Numbered from the stretch's first letter, positions 26,120-35,457 are shown. The stretch: DNA of 64,000 nucleotides from Liquorilactobacillus nagelii DSM 13675 (GCF_019444005.1 NZ_CP049304.1:496001-560000), one strand, 5' to 3'. Notes: generated from the letters alone by a model not told the origin. Made by a program: numbers and translations.

Positions 26120-26539
26120 ATGAATAAAAGATTAACAGTTAAACAAAAGAAATTTGCTGATGAATATATTATTTCTGGTAATGCCACCAGTGCAGCAGTA
26201 AAAGCTGGTTACAGCAAAAACTATGCACATACGAATGATAATAAGCTACTACAAAATACTACCGTTAAAAGTTATCTAACTAATAAGCTAAAAGAACTCG
26301 ATAGCGCAAAAGTTGCTGACATGAAAGAAGTCATGGAGTATTTAACATCTGTATTACGTGGAGAACAGACTGAAACAGTAGCAACTGCTAAAGGGCTTTA
26401 TGATGATGTGGAAGTATCAGCTAAAGATAGAATTAAAGCTGCTGAATTAATTGGTAAACGCTATGGCGCTTGGACTGATAAGAAAGAAATAAATGGTGAT
26501 TTAACAATTGATATCGGGGTTGGTGATTACGATGACTAA
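26120..26539 (+). CDS. terS: Terminase small subunit
   Basis: This 139-residue DNA-recognition subunit has the typical N terminus LTVKQKKFADEYIISGNATSAAVKAGYSKNYAH, a terminase_2 helix-turn-helix, followed by a helical oligomerisation region. It selects phage DNA for packaging. GAAGGTGG precedes the start and its end overlaps the large subunit start. Confidence 0.95.
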   Translation: MNKRLTVKQKKFADEYIISGNATSAAVKAGYSKNYAHTNDNKLLQNTTVKSYLTNKLKELDSAKVADMKEVMEYLTSVLRGEQTETVATAKGLYDDVEVSAKDRIKAAELIGKRYGAWTDKKEINGDLTIDIGVGDYDD

Positions 26540-27794
26540 GATTAATTTGAGTTTTCCTAAGCCTGGCCGAGTGTTTAATCGTCAAATTTATGACAATCTA
26601 TTTGATTATAGTCGATTCATTGAAGTTTGGTACGGAGGAGCATCAAGTGGTAAATCTCATGGTGTTGTTCAAAAAGTAGTTTTAAAATCATTGCAGCCTT
26701 GGAAACATCCTAGAAAAGTACTTTGGTTGCGAAAGGTTGATCGAACAATTAAGGAATCAATCTTTGCTGATGTTCTTGATTGTTTAGGTACTTGGAAAAT
26801 ATTGGCATTTTGTAAAGTGAATAAGTCAGACCGAACCATTGAATTACCGAATGGCTCGGTTTTTTTGTTCAAAGGAATGGATGATCCTGAAAAAATTAAG
26901 TCTATTAAAGGCTTATCTGATGTGGTGATGGAAGAAGCATCTGAATTTACGATTGATGATTATACTCAACTTACTTTGCGACTTCGTGAACCGAAACATA
27001 AACAACGTCAATTATTTGCAATGTTTAATCCAGTGTCTAAATTGAATTGGACTTACAAGCAATGGTTCAGCGAAGATGCTCAAATAGATACGAAACGAGT
27101 TGTAATTCATCATTCAACCTATAAAGATAATAGATTCTTAGATAAAGATAATATTGCAACTATTGAACGCTTGAAAGTTACTAATCCAGCTTATTACAAG
27201 ATTTATACGCTTGGTAAGTTTGCAACATTGGATAAGTTAGTATTTCCAGTTTATAAAACTCAACGATTACACGTGGATCAGCTGCAAGATATACGAAGTT
27301 TATTCGGTCTTGATTTTGGTTTCGTTAACGACCCATCAGTATTCATTCACGTTAAAGCCGATATGAGAAATCTAAAGCTTTATATCCTTGAAGAATATGT
27401 AAAAAAAGGGATGCTCAATAATGAGATTGCAAATGTAATTAAAGACCTAGGATATTCCAAAGAAGTGATTACAGCTGATGCAGCAGAAAAGAAATCAATT
27501 GAAGAAATTAAGCGTAATGGAGTTAGTCGAATTAGACCAGCTACAAAAGGTCCAGATTCAGTTATTCAAGGAATTTCATTTTTACAACAATTTGAAATTA
27601 TTATTGATGATCGTTGTGTTAAAACGATTGAAGAAATTGAAAACTACACTTATCAGAAAGATAAAAAGACAGGTGAGTATATTAATAAACCAGTCGATTC
27701 ATATAATCACTGTTGGGATGCAATTAGGTATGCCGTTGAAGAAGTAAACGGTCAAGCAAGACCGAAGTTCAAGACGATTAATATAACAATTTAA
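26532..27794 (+). CDS. terL: Terminase large subunit (PBSX type)
   Basis: The 420-residue packaging motor has the ATPase Walker A in YGGASSGKSHG (about residues 34-44), Walker B in DVVMEEASEF and the nuclease domain beginning FGLDFGFVND, with the metal-binding Asp residues around ITADAAEKKS and HCWDAIRYA. The start at 26532 follows the GGGGTTGGTG site. Confidence 0.95.
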   Translation: MTKINLSFPKPGRVFNRQIYDNLFDYSRFIEVWYGGASSGKSHGVVQKVVLKSLQPWKHPRKVLWLRKVDRTIKESIFADVLDCLGTWKILAFCKVNKSDRTIELPNGSVFLFKGMDDPEKIKSIKGLSDVVMEEASEFTIDDYTQLTLRLREPKHKQRQLFAMFNPVSKLNWTYKQWFSEDAQIDTKRVVIHHSTYKDNRFLDKDNIATIERLKVTNPAYYKIYTLGKFATLDKLVFPVYKTQRLHVDQLQDIRSLFGLDFGFVNDPSVFIHVKADMRNLKLYILEEYVKKGMLNNEIANVIKDLGYSKEVITADAAEKKSIEEIKRNGVSRIRPATKGPDSVIQGISFLQQFEIIIDDRCVKTIEEIENYTYQKDKKTGEYINKPVDSYNHCWDAIRYAVEEVNGQARPKFKTINITI

Positions 27795-27807
27795 AGGTGG
27801 TGAAATA

Positions 27808-29247
27808 ATGGCAAAAGTAAATGGTAAAGGTTCAATCAGTGAGAACGATATGTTTTTGTTTCCAGTTGGCGAAGAATTAACAAGTGACGATATTGAAGGA
27901 TTTGTTAAATATAATCAGCAAACACTAGCAACTAATTATCAAGAAAATATCAATATGTACAAAGGTCATTATCCGATTCTAGATCAAGAAGCTAAACCGC
28001 TAAATAAACCAGATAATCGAATCTTAGTAAACTTTGCAAAATACATTACAGATATTTCCAATGGATTCTTTATTGGTGTTCCACCAAAGATTAGCTTGCC
28101 TGATGATTCAAGTAATGATGATTTGCAGACATTCAATAATCGGACATCAATGTTTGATAAATTAAGTGAAGTTGCTAAACAAAGCAGTATTTACGGCCGT
28201 TCTTTTTTAATGCTCTATCAGGATGAGAATGCTAATACTAATTGTGCTGTTTCATCACCGCTAAAATCATTAATGGTTTATGACGATACCGTTGCTCATA
28301 ATCCTGTTTGTTTTATTCGATACAGTGTTGATGAGGATAATAATTTAACTGGTACAGCATACACTGATAGTGAGATATTGAATTTTGATAGCGACTTTAA
28401 AATTATTGATCGTAAGCCGCATTTGTTTAAATCAGTTCCAGCTGTCGAATTTATTGAAAACGAAGAACATCAAGGAGTGTTTGAATCTGTTAAACCGATT
28501 ATGAATGCAATCAATAGTGCACTATCTCAAAAAGCCAATGACGTTGAAGCTATTGCTGATGCGTATCTAATGTTTAAAGGCGGCGAGTTTGATGCAGATA
28601 TGATTAAAAACATGTCTGATAATCGAGTGATTGCGAATGAATCTCCTGATTCAGATGCTAAGTTTCTTGAACGACCAAATGGAGATGGAACCCAAGAAAA
28701 TCTGTTAGATCGTTTAGCTGAATATTTATTTCAAACAGCAATGGTTACTAATTTAAATGATGTCAATACTACCGGTTCAGCTGATACTGCCAGTGGTTAT
28801 TCGATTGAACTTAAAATGCAAGCTATGCGTTCGTTAGCGTCAAATAAAGAGCGCAAGTTTACTAATGCTTTGCGCGAGTTTTATCGAATATTATTCAATA
28901 TTAGCAATGTGGCCAAAACTTCATTTGTCAAAAAAGTAGTTAATACTTTGACTGGTAATACGCAAAGTAATCCAGCTGATGAATTGAGTTTTCAGTTTAC
29001 CAGGAACTTACCACGGAACATTGCAAATGAAGCCACTACTGCTCAAACGCTTGAAGGTATTGTGTCTAAAGAAACTCAACTTAAAGTTTTGTCAATTGTT
29101 GATGATCCTAAAGCAGAGATTCAAAAGATTCAAGATGAAGAAAAAGAAGGAATCACGTCAGCAGTTAATAGCAATCCAGCGAATTACAATTTTGATAATC
29201 AGCAGAAATCTGGTGTAGAAGATGACGAAACCGACGACGAACAGTAG
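27808..29247 (+). CDS. Phage portal protein (SPP1 gp6-like)
   Basis: This 479-residue protein forms the dodecameric DNA entry ring of the head. The family features are YKGHYPIL near the start, NRILVNFAKYITDISNGFFIG, and the long crown helix region with SGYSIELKMQAM. AAAGGTGGTGAAA precedes the ATG. It overlaps the minor head gene by 26 bases. Confidence 0.94.
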   Translation: MAKVNGKGSISENDMFLFPVGEELTSDDIEGFVKYNQQTLATNYQENINMYKGHYPILDQEAKPLNKPDNRILVNFAKYITDISNGFFIGVPPKISLPDDSSNDDLQTFNNRTSMFDKLSEVAKQSSIYGRSFLMLYQDENANTNCAVSSPLKSLMVYDDTVAHNPVCFIRYSVDEDNNLTGTAYTDSEILNFDSDFKIIDRKPHLFKSVPAVEFIENEEHQGVFESVKPIMNAINSALSQKANDVEAIADAYLMFKGGEFDADMIKNMSDNRVIANESPDSDAKFLERPNGDGTQENLLDRLAEYLFQTAMVTNLNDVNTTGSADTASGYSIELKMQAMRSLASNKERKFTNALREFYRILFNISNVAKTSFVKKVVNTLTGNTQSNPADELSFQFTRNLPRNIANEATTAQTLEGIVSKETQLKVLSIVDDPKAEIQKIQDEEKEGITSAVNSNPANYNFDNQQKSGVEDDETDDEQ

Positions 29248-30709
29248 TTACTGGAAAAAGCGTGAAACGATTGAAAGCAAATGGATTGATGCTAATATCA
29301 AAAACGATGCTGATTATGCTAAATTAATTCAGAAACACTATGAGCAATTGACCGATACAATCAATAAACAAATTTCAGATTTTTACATGCGATACGCTAG
29401 TAAAGAAAATCTTGGAATGGACGATGCAGTTAAAGCTATTAGTAAGTTTGATGTGCGAGCTTTTGAAAAGATTGCTGCTAAAATGGTTAAAGAAAAGGAC
29501 TTTAGTTCTTATGCTAATGATCGTTTGAAAATTTATAATGCAACAATGCGAATAAATCGCTTGGAGTATTTAAAATCTCAAATTGGATTGGCAATGACTG
29601 AAGTTACTAATCAAGAAGAACAACGATTAAATCAAAATTTGAATCAAAGCTATATTGACGAGGTAAAACGTCAAGCCGGTATTTTAAGCAAACACAAAAT
29701 TGATGATGTCTTAGCTAAGGTTTCAGCAGTAGTTAATGCTAGTTTCCATGGGGCTACCTGGTCACAAAGAATATGGGTCAATCAAGATACTCTGAAAGCT
29801 GAATTAGATAAGCTTTTAACTCAATCAATGGTTCAAGGTATTAACCCTAATGTTTTAGCTAGTCAATTGCGAAAACAAGTATCAACTAAAGTTAAAAACG
29901 CTAGTTATATGACTGAACGCTTAATGAGAACTGAAACAGCTAGAGTTCAAGACGAAGCTCAGATAGCAAGTTTTAAAAAGTTTGGTATTGAATATGTTAA
30001 GTGGGTAGCTGAACCAACAGCGTGTGAGCAGTGTCAAGATATTGCTGCTGCTAATGATGGCTTTTATCCATTGACTAAAGCTCCAGGCATTCCAGTTCAT
30101 GCTAATTGTCGTTGTAGTAAAGCCGCTGCTGATAAACCAAAATGGCTAGCGGATGAAACAGCTGATACAGTAAAAGGCATTCAAGATTTTGAAAACAAAG
30201 ATTTGAAAGCACAAATTGGTGAAAATAACTACGAAGTATTAAAAAACAAAATTAATTCACCAGATTTTGACCCGCGTCTCAAATCAGTATTAACTAGGTA
30301 TCAAGACAAATTTAAGTTTGATTACAAAAACTATGACCGGATTGGAGACAGTTCAGAGTCTGAAAACTACAATGCTCTCACGAAAAAAATACTTGCTTAT
30401 AAAAATAGCTTTACTGGTAACAGCTACAATAAGCCGCTTCAAGCTGTATTTCACGAGATGGGACACGCTGTTGATAATTTCGCCACAAAAGACTTACTTG
30501 GAAAAGAATTTTTGCCTACTGGTAAAATGACGAAAGTAAGAATTGCAGGTAAAATGAAAAAAGTTGAAGGCTCAACAGTTCATATTTCGAGTTCTAAAGA
30601 ATATGACTTAGCAGGCTTGATAAAGGATGATTTAAACAATACGATTTATAGTGGGATACCAAGCATTGAAAGCTTAGGCCCAAAGCCACGTAGGAGAGGC
30701 CAAAGCTAA
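29222..30709 (+). CDS. MuF/SPP1 gp7-like minor head protein with C-terminal metallopeptidase toxin-like domain (frameshifted)
   Basis: Residues about 190-300 are the MuF domain, with CEQCQDIAAANDGFYPL and PGIPVHANCRC. The rest is not structural: after a linker, residues 411-415 are HEMGH in AVFHEMGHAVDNF, a zincin motif. This layout is that of MuF polymorphic toxins, in which a toxin domain rides on the head protein. The frame ends at 30709 in an unrelated tail, while the rest of the domain continues one frame over to 31067. The third zinc ligand is therefore lost unless the frame is corrected. Confidence 0.88.
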   Translation: MTKPTTNSSYWKKRETIESKWIDANIKNDADYAKLIQKHYEQLTDTINKQISDFYMRYASKENLGMDDAVKAISKFDVRAFEKIAAKMVKEKDFSSYANDRLKIYNATMRINRLEYLKSQIGLAMTEVTNQEEQRLNQNLNQSYIDEVKRQAGILSKHKIDDVLAKVSAVVNASFHGATWSQRIWVNQDTLKAELDKLLTQSMVQGINPNVLASQLRKQVSTKVKNASYMTERLMRTETARVQDEAQIASFKKFGIEYVKWVAEPTACEQCQDIAAANDGFYPLTKAPGIPVHANCRCSKAAADKPKWLADETADTVKGIQDFENKDLKAQIGENNYEVLKNKINSPDFDPRLKSVLTRYQDKFKFDYKNYDRIGDSSESENYNALTKKILAYKNSFTGNSYNKPLQAVFHEMGHAVDNFATKDLLGKEFLPTGKMTKVRIAGKMKKVEGSTVHISSSKEYDLAGLIKDDLNNTIYSGIPSIESLGPKPRRRGQS

Positions 30710-31067
30710 AACTGATTGGTATAATAATGCTTACGATATACTAGCAAAACAGGAAAACGCTCGAACTAAGTTTATTGATGATTTTAAGCAGAAAATCAAA
30801 AACAAAAAACTTACTGAAAGTGAGTATGGTCCGCTTTCTGATATACTTGAATCAACTAAAGATTTTGGAGAATATCCATTTAAAATTGGGCATGGGAAGC
30901 GTTATTGGAATAATGATACTAATCAGCAAACTGAATTTGTTGCTCACATAACAGAGTCGCTTGCTGCTAATCCTAAATCGCTTGAAATCATACAGAAGTA
31001 TTTTCCAAGCACTTCAAAAGCCTATTTCGATTTATTAGAGGATATTGCCAAGAAAGGGGCTGAATAA
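30678..31067 (+). pseudogene. Out-of-frame 3' part of the MuF metallopeptidase domain
   Basis: This frame is open from 30678 to 31067 and encodes an acidic helical segment with EFVAHITESLAANPKSLEIIQKYFP, where a Glu is a plausible third zinc ligand following the HEMGH of the upstream frame. It has no ribosome binding site and joins the upstream protein if one base is skipped between 30678 and 30709. The full gene would encode about 614 residues. A sequencing error is also possible. Confidence 0.8.
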
Positions 31068-31276
31068 TGTTTTCTGTTGAAGAAGAAGCTAGACCTATCC
31101 TACAAAAAGCTAATGATGAGTATTCAGCTAAGTTCAACGATGATTTACCAATTATAAAGCTTCTTAGCACTAATAACGTGGATAAGGCTGAAGCTTTACG
31201 GATACTTGATTTAGTTGAAAAAGCAATCGAGGATAACAAGTCATTTGGCGATTACGATCCAAATATATTTTACTAG
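31067..31276 (+). CDS. Candidate immunity protein for the MuF toxin
   Basis: A 69-residue acidic protein whose ATG overlaps the stop of the toxin frame (TAATG), so it would be translated with the toxin. Its placement directly after a MuF toxin domain and before a terminator is the place of cognate immunity genes in such systems. No family is recognised; the role is inferred from context. Confidence 0.6.
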   Translation: MFSVEEEARPILQKANDEYSAKFNDDLPIIKLLSTNNVDKAEALRILDLVEKAIEDNKSFGDYDPNIFY

Positions 31277-31302
31277 CACTGATTAATTTCAGTGCTTTTT
31301 TA
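31275..31302 (+). terminator. Terminator after the candidate immunity gene
   Basis: AGCACTGA / TCAGTGCT forms an 8-bp stem with a short loop, followed by TTTTTT. It separates the portal/minor-head transcript from the next genes. Confidence 0.85.
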
Positions 31303-31313
31303 GTGGAGTGAAA

Positions 31314-31529
31314 ATGAAACATTATTTATTGCAATATTGGGCTTATAACGAAAATGATGAAACAACAACCGTTCTTCGTTCAAAAGAAGTTCTAGCAAGC
31401 GATGAAACCGTAAATGCAATGCTTGGGGATAAGAAACATCAATATTTAAGGTTCATAATAAATGATGGACAAGATTTTATTATTTCAGTGGATTGCGTTC
31501 ATAGTTTGACAACTAGAATACCAGATTGA
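31314..31529 (+). CDS. Hypothetical small phage protein
   Basis: A 71-residue protein with a GGAG site seven bases before the ATG at 31314. No family is recognised. The 117 bases after it hold a weak hairpin with a T run (about 31536-31560) and the GAGGAGG site of the scaffold gene. Confidence 0.65.
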   Translation: MKHYLLQYWAYNENDETTTVLRSKEVLASDETVNAMLGDKKHQYLRFIINDGQDFIISVDCVHSLTTRIPD

Positions 31530-31646
31530 AGCACTCAATTAAGTTTGATTGTTTTTTATTTTGCCTTTTTTCCTCGATTATAGGCGTTAAAGAATAATCG
31601 TGAGTAGACAGACCACCGGGTCTTAAAAACGAGGAGGAATTGTTTT

Positions 31647-32273
31647 ATGAATGACAAAATGAAGATGAATCTACAGTATTTCGCAGAACAACAAGATGAC
31701 ACCGCGGATAATTCTGAAACTCAAACGAAAACTGAAGATAATCAACAAGAACAACAGCAAGAATCAACTAAAAAAACAAAAACGTTCACTCAAGAAGAAG
31801 TAAATCAGATGGTTAATGAACGCTTGGAACGCGAACGTAAAGCTCAAGAAGTGAAGATTCAGGCTGCTAAAGATGAAGCTGCAAAGTTGGCTAAGATGAA
31901 TGCTGACCAGAAAAAAGAGTATCAGTTGCAGAAACAGACTGAACGTGCTGAAGCAGCTGAAGCTAAACTTGCTAAGTTTGAAATGACGAAGCAAGCTCGT
32001 TCAATGATGAGTGAAGCTGGTTTAAATGTAACTGATGATGAACTTGACTTGGTAGTTACCAGTGATGCTGAATCAACTCAGGCTAATGTCAATCAGTTAA
32101 TTAGTTTTGCTGACCGAGTACGTGAAGCTGTTAAAACCGAGTTGTTAAAAGGTGATACTCCAACCGAGTCTGGTAAATCTATCAAAACAATGACAAAAGC
32201 TGAAATCTTAGCGATTAAGGATTCGTTTAAGCGCAAGAAAGCCATCGCTGATAATATTCAGCTTTTTAAATAA
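31647..32273 (+). CDS. Phage scaffolding protein (GP20/DUF4355-like)
   Basis: The 208-residue, highly charged, Gln/Glu/Lys-rich protein is a long coiled coil (residues 45-115) with a basic C terminus. The opening MKMNLQYFAEQ and the position before the capsid gene are typical of capsid-assembly scaffolds. GAGGAGG precedes the ATG. Confidence 0.9.
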   Translation: MNDKMKMNLQYFAEQQDDTADNSETQTKTEDNQQEQQQESTKKTKTFTQEEVNQMVNERLERERKAQEVKIQAAKDEAAKLAKMNADQKKEYQLQKQTERAEAAEAKLAKFEMTKQARSMMSEAGLNVTDDELDLVVTSDAESTQANVNQLISFADRVREAVKTELLKGDTPTESGKSIKTMTKAEILAIKDSFKRKKAIADNIQLFK

Positions 32274-32291
32274 GAAAGGAAGTTTTTATAA

Positions 32292-33197
32292 ATGGCAGAT
32301 GCAAATTTAATTGATAAAAATAGTTTAGGTACGGTCAATGCAATTGATTTCGTCAATCAGTTTGGCTATTCCGTTAAAAAGTTACAGGAAGCATTAGGGG
32401 TTACTCGTTTACAGCCGATGAAACAAGGTAATCAGATCCAAACTTACAAATTTGGTATTACTAAACCAAAAGATTCAAATAATGCTGAAGTTGATCCAGC
32501 AACAATCGGTGAGGGTGAAACTATTCCGTTAACCAAAATCACACGTGAAGTAGCTAACACTTACACCGTTGGATTCAGTAAGTACCGTATGGGAACAACT
32601 ATTGAAGCTGTTCAAAAATACGGCTATGACTTAGCTGTCGAAAAAACTCAGCAACAGATGCTTCAGGATATCCAAAAAGATATTCGTGCTAAGTTCTTTA
32701 GTTACTTGGGTACCGCTCCCAACGATTTGGGTACTGTCGGAGATTTACAAGACGCTTACGGCAAAGTCTATGGCAAGTTGTTAAGTGAGTTTGATACTGA
32801 TACACCACAGATTATTATGTTCATTAACCCTGTCGATGCCGGTAATTATTTAGGAACAGCAGCTATCCAAAACGGTCAAGGCGTCGCTTTTGGTCTTACC
32901 TTATTGAAAGGCTTTTTGGGTGGTAATTTTGATGTTATTTTAAACGCTAGTGTTCCAGCTGGAACTTTCTATGCGACAGTTAAAGATAACATTAATCTCC
33001 AGTACATTGATGTAAATGGTGAATCAAGCAAACTGTTCCAGAACAAAACGGTAACTACTGACGAGACTGGTTTAATCGCGTTAGTCCAAGATGATACGAT
33101 TGAAAACTTGAGTAACGAATCAGTTATCTACCAGGGCATCAATCTGTTTGCTGAAGTTGAAAATGGTGTCTTAAAAGGAACATTGGGGTCAAAATAG
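32292..33197 (+). CDS. Major capsid protein
   Basis: This 301-residue protein has the HK97-like capsid pattern: LGVTRLQPMKQGNQIQTYKF, EGETIPLTKITREVANTYTVGFSKYRMGTTIEAVQKYGYD, and MFINPVDAGNYLG. It follows the scaffold with an AAAGGAAG site. It ends at a TAG preceded by AAAA, where a -1 slip would extend it into an Ig-like domain (33194-33460). Confidence 0.93.
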   Translation: MADANLIDKNSLGTVNAIDFVNQFGYSVKKLQEALGVTRLQPMKQGNQIQTYKFGITKPKDSNNAEVDPATIGEGETIPLTKITREVANTYTVGFSKYRMGTTIEAVQKYGYDLAVEKTQQQMLQDIQKDIRAKFFSYLGTAPNDLGTVGDLQDAYGKVYGKLLSEFDTDTPQIIMFINPVDAGNYLGTAAIQNGQGVAFGLTLLKGFLGGNFDVILNASVPAGTFYATVKDNINLQYIDVNGESSKLFQNKTVTTDETGLIALVQDDTIENLSNESVIYQGINLFAEVENGVLKGTLGSK

Positions 33198-33460
33198 TAG
33201 CGCCTGACGGTATCACATTAAGTCAAAAGACAATGAGCGGTACCGCTGGCACTACTAAGTCAGTGACTGCAACTTTGACACCTGATGGCGCTTCGGGAGA
33301 TGTAACAGCAACATCTAGCGATACATCAATCGCTACTGTTGCTAAAAACAGTGATGGCAGTTTTACAGTTAATTTAGTTACAGCTGGTTCAGCAACGATT
33401 ACCTTTGCTACTGGCGATGTAACAAGCACATTAGCTGTAACTGTTAGTGCTGCTAGTTAG
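33194..33460 (+). CDS. Ig-like (BIG_2) extension of the capsid protein, reached by -1 frameshift
   Basis: The frame one base behind the capsid frame is open across the capsid stop and encodes 88 residues of a bacterial Ig-like domain (ITLSQKTMSGTAGTTKSV, then VTATSSDTSIATVAKNSDG, ATITFATGDVTSTLAVTV). The first ATG (33233) lies inside the domain and has no ribosome binding site, so independent translation would cut the fold. At TCA AAA TAG the Lys tRNA can re-pair with AAA after slipping back one base. Ig-like domains added to phage structural proteins by frameshift are known. Confidence 0.75.
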   Translation: MVAPDGITLSQKTMSGTAGTTKSVTATLTPDGASGDVTATSSDTSIATVAKNSDGSFTVNLVTAGSATITFATGDVTSTLAVTVSAAS

Positions 33461-33471
33461 GAGTGATTTAA

Positions 33472-33822
33472 ATGGCTGATTCAAGTCAGGTATTAACTAA
33501 GATTAAATCACTTTTGAGCTTGAAAGATAACTCGCAAGATGATGTTTTAAACACAATTATTGATTTGATTTCAGCTCGTTTGAAGTCAAAAATTGGTAAA
33601 AAAGTTTCGGAAGATGTGCCTGATGAACTTGGGTATATCGTAGTTGAAGCAAGTGTTTCAAGGTTTAATCGAATTAGCGATGAAGGCAAGAAGTCGGCAA
33701 GCGAATCAGAAGTTAGCGCTACGTATGAAACTGATGATTTAGCACCATTTGCAAATGATATTGCTGATTGGATTGCTAATCAAAATGATGGCAACGCTAC
33801 TGGAAAGTTCGTGATGTACTGA
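33472..33822 (+). CDS. Head-tail connector protein (gp6/gp15-like)
   Basis: The 116-residue protein starts with a helix bundle (LTKIKSLLSLKDNSQDDVLNTIIDLISARLKSKIG), the layout of SPP1 gp15/HK97 gp6 adaptors, and is the first of four connector and completion genes. GGAGTG precedes the start. Confidence 0.85.
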   Translation: MADSSQVLTKIKSLLSLKDNSQDDVLNTIIDLISARLKSKIGKKVSEDVPDELGYIVVEASVSRFNRISDEGKKSASESEVSATYETDDLAPFANDIADWIANQNDGNATGKFVMY

Positions 33823-34142
33823 TGAGATATCTTGATACAATCACATTCGTTAAAAAAACAGCTAGTCATTATGACCCGGATTTAGGTCAAGACGTTGAAG
33901 GTGAGAGCAAAGAAACTAGTGTACTTTGTCATGTAGTAACTCCATCAATGACTAAGTCTGCATTGGTGATTGGTGACTTAAAAACAACAGATGTCATTGT
34001 ACACCTCAAACAGCCGTTTTTAGACACTTTTGACTATGCCTTGATAAATAATACTCGGTACACGTTAGAACTATCCAAAACGGTTAATAGACGGCAAATT
34101 TTAACTCTTAAAGGTGGTAATGCAAATGGGAGTAACACTTAG
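33822..34142 (+). CDS. Head closure protein (SPP1 gp16-like)
   Basis: The 106-residue beta-rich protein (YLDTITFVKKTASHYDPDLGQD, then VIGDLKTTDVIVHLKQPF) has the size and position of head-closure proteins. It overlaps the preceding stop by one base. Confidence 0.8.
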   Translation: MRYLDTITFVKKTASHYDPDLGQDVEGESKETSVLCHVVTPSMTKSALVIGDLKTTDVIVHLKQPFLDTFDYALINNTRYTLELSKTVNRRQILTLKGGNANGSNT

Positions 34143-34473
34143 TGGTGGTGAGGGACTAATGAGCTTCTTCAACGCTAAAACCAAAGTTGCTGCTAAAGCC
34201 ATTGAAGTTACTAAAAGCAATGGCATGCAAATGCAGCAAAAAGCCCAGCGTTTAGCCCCAGTTGATACTGGCTTTTTAAAGCGTAATATTCACTTAAATT
34301 TCGTAATCAGTGGCCTTGAATTTACTGCTACTGTCAGTGGAGATGCTAACTATGATCCATATCAGGAATATGGGACTAGATTTCAACCTGGTAAACCACA
34401 TATTCGACCGGCTTATTACGCTCAAAGAACTATTTTTGAAACTGAAATGGGGAAGTTGGCGAATAGAAAATGA
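34126..34473 (+). CDS. HK97 gp10-like tail completion protein
   Basis: The 115-residue protein has the family signature: KAQRLAPVDTGFLKRNIH, YDPYQEYGTRFQPGKPHIRPAY. It joins the tail to the connector. The ATG at 34126 is chosen because AAGGTGG lies eight bases upstream. Confidence 0.9.
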   Translation: MGVTLSGGEGLMSFFNAKTKVAAKAIEVTKSNGMQMQQKAQRLAPVDTGFLKRNIHLNFVISGLEFTATVSGDANYDPYQEYGTRFQPGKPHIRPAYYAQRTIFETEMGKLANRK

Positions 34474-34859
34474 GTAAGGAACCTAATCAAGCTATTTATG
34501 ACGAGATGTTTAAGCAAAGTCTAGCCTTAGGTTATTCAACTTATAACTATTTACCGGACGATGCGAGTTATCCGTTCGTTTATTTCGGTGAGCAGTTTGG
34601 AGAACCAATTGAAGTTAAATCTTTAGTTCATCAAATTGGAACATCTATTTTGACGATTCACTTGTATGGTGCAAAAAACAACCGTAAACAAATAACAGAT
34701 ATGATGGCAGCTTTAACTAACAAGGCCAAAAGGCTTGATACTGCTGATGTATATCGTGTTGGATTTGCTAGCTCAAAACCGCAAATGATACTTGATAATT
34801 CTTCGGCAGATGTACTTTGGCATGGAACTTTAGAACTTGAATTGCAATATGCAAATTAA
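34470..34859 (+). CDS. Tail terminator/completion protein (SPP1 gp17-like)
   Basis: A 129-residue protein with YSTYNYLPDDASYPFVYFGEQFGEP and a C-terminal strand LWHGTLELELQ, the pattern of DUF3168-like tail completion proteins. It overlaps the previous gene by four bases. Confidence 0.85.
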   Translation: MSKEPNQAIYDEMFKQSLALGYSTYNYLPDDASYPFVYFGEQFGEPIEVKSLVHQIGTSILTIHLYGAKNNRKQITDMMAALTNKAKRLDTADVYRVGFASSKPQMILDNSSADVLWHGTLELELQYAN

Positions 34860-34878
34860 TAAAAAGGAGAGATGTTTT

Positions 34879-35391
34879 ATGGGAGCAACACCTATTTATG
34901 GTAAAGATAAAATTTTAATGTTTCGTTTATATGAACAACGAGCAACAGCTGGGGCTACTAAGTTAGCTTTGCAAACACAACATAGTTGGAAATATGATTC
35001 TAAGTCTGATTCAACAGAAACCAAGGACGGAACTATTAACTCGCCAGCGACAACGTCAGTAACACTGGATATTGAAGCTGTAGCTAGTTTGGATGATGTT
35101 AACAAATTTTTAGAAGATGCTGCTAAGAATTCTAAACTATTAGAAGTTTGGGATATTAATTTAGCTGATAAACAAGCCGATGGAAAATATGGCGCTAAGT
35201 ATGGACAAGGTTACTTGCAGTCTTGGGAAGTCCCTGCGGAAGTTGGCAAATTAACAACAATTAAAACAACTATGAATATTGATCAATTACCGGTTGATGG
35301 GACAGCAACAGTGACAGCGGATCAACAAAACGAAATCCAATATGCTTTCGCTGATACTACTAAGGTTACTGCTGATCAAAGCAATGGCTAA
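34879..35391 (+). CDS. Major tail protein
   Basis: The 170-residue tail tube protein includes HSWKYDSKSDSTETKDGTIN and a beta-rich body, as in TP901-1-type major tail proteins, and is followed by a terminator, as expected for a highly expressed gene. The start at 34879 has AAGGAGAGATG upstream; the longer frame from 34837 overlaps the previous gene. Confidence 0.92.
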   Translation: MGATPIYGKDKILMFRLYEQRATAGATKLALQTQHSWKYDSKSDSTETKDGTINSPATTSVTLDIEAVASLDDVNKFLEDAAKNSKLLEVWDINLADKQADGKYGAKYGQGYLQSWEVPAEVGKLTTIKTTMNIDQLPVDGTATVTADQQNEIQYAFADTTKVTADQSNG

Positions 35392-35398
35392 TCTGGGG

Positions 35399-35428
35399 AA
35401 GTGCGGTTCGATTCCGCACTTTTTCTTT
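35399..35428 (+). terminator. Terminator after the major tail protein gene
   Basis: AAGTGCGG / CCGCACTT forms a perfect 8-bp stem with a 7-base loop, followed by TTTTCTTTT. Partial termination here would keep tail-tube expression high relative to the genes behind it. Confidence 0.9.
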
Positions 35429-35457
35429 TATAAAAAATTAAAAAGGTGGTCTAAATT

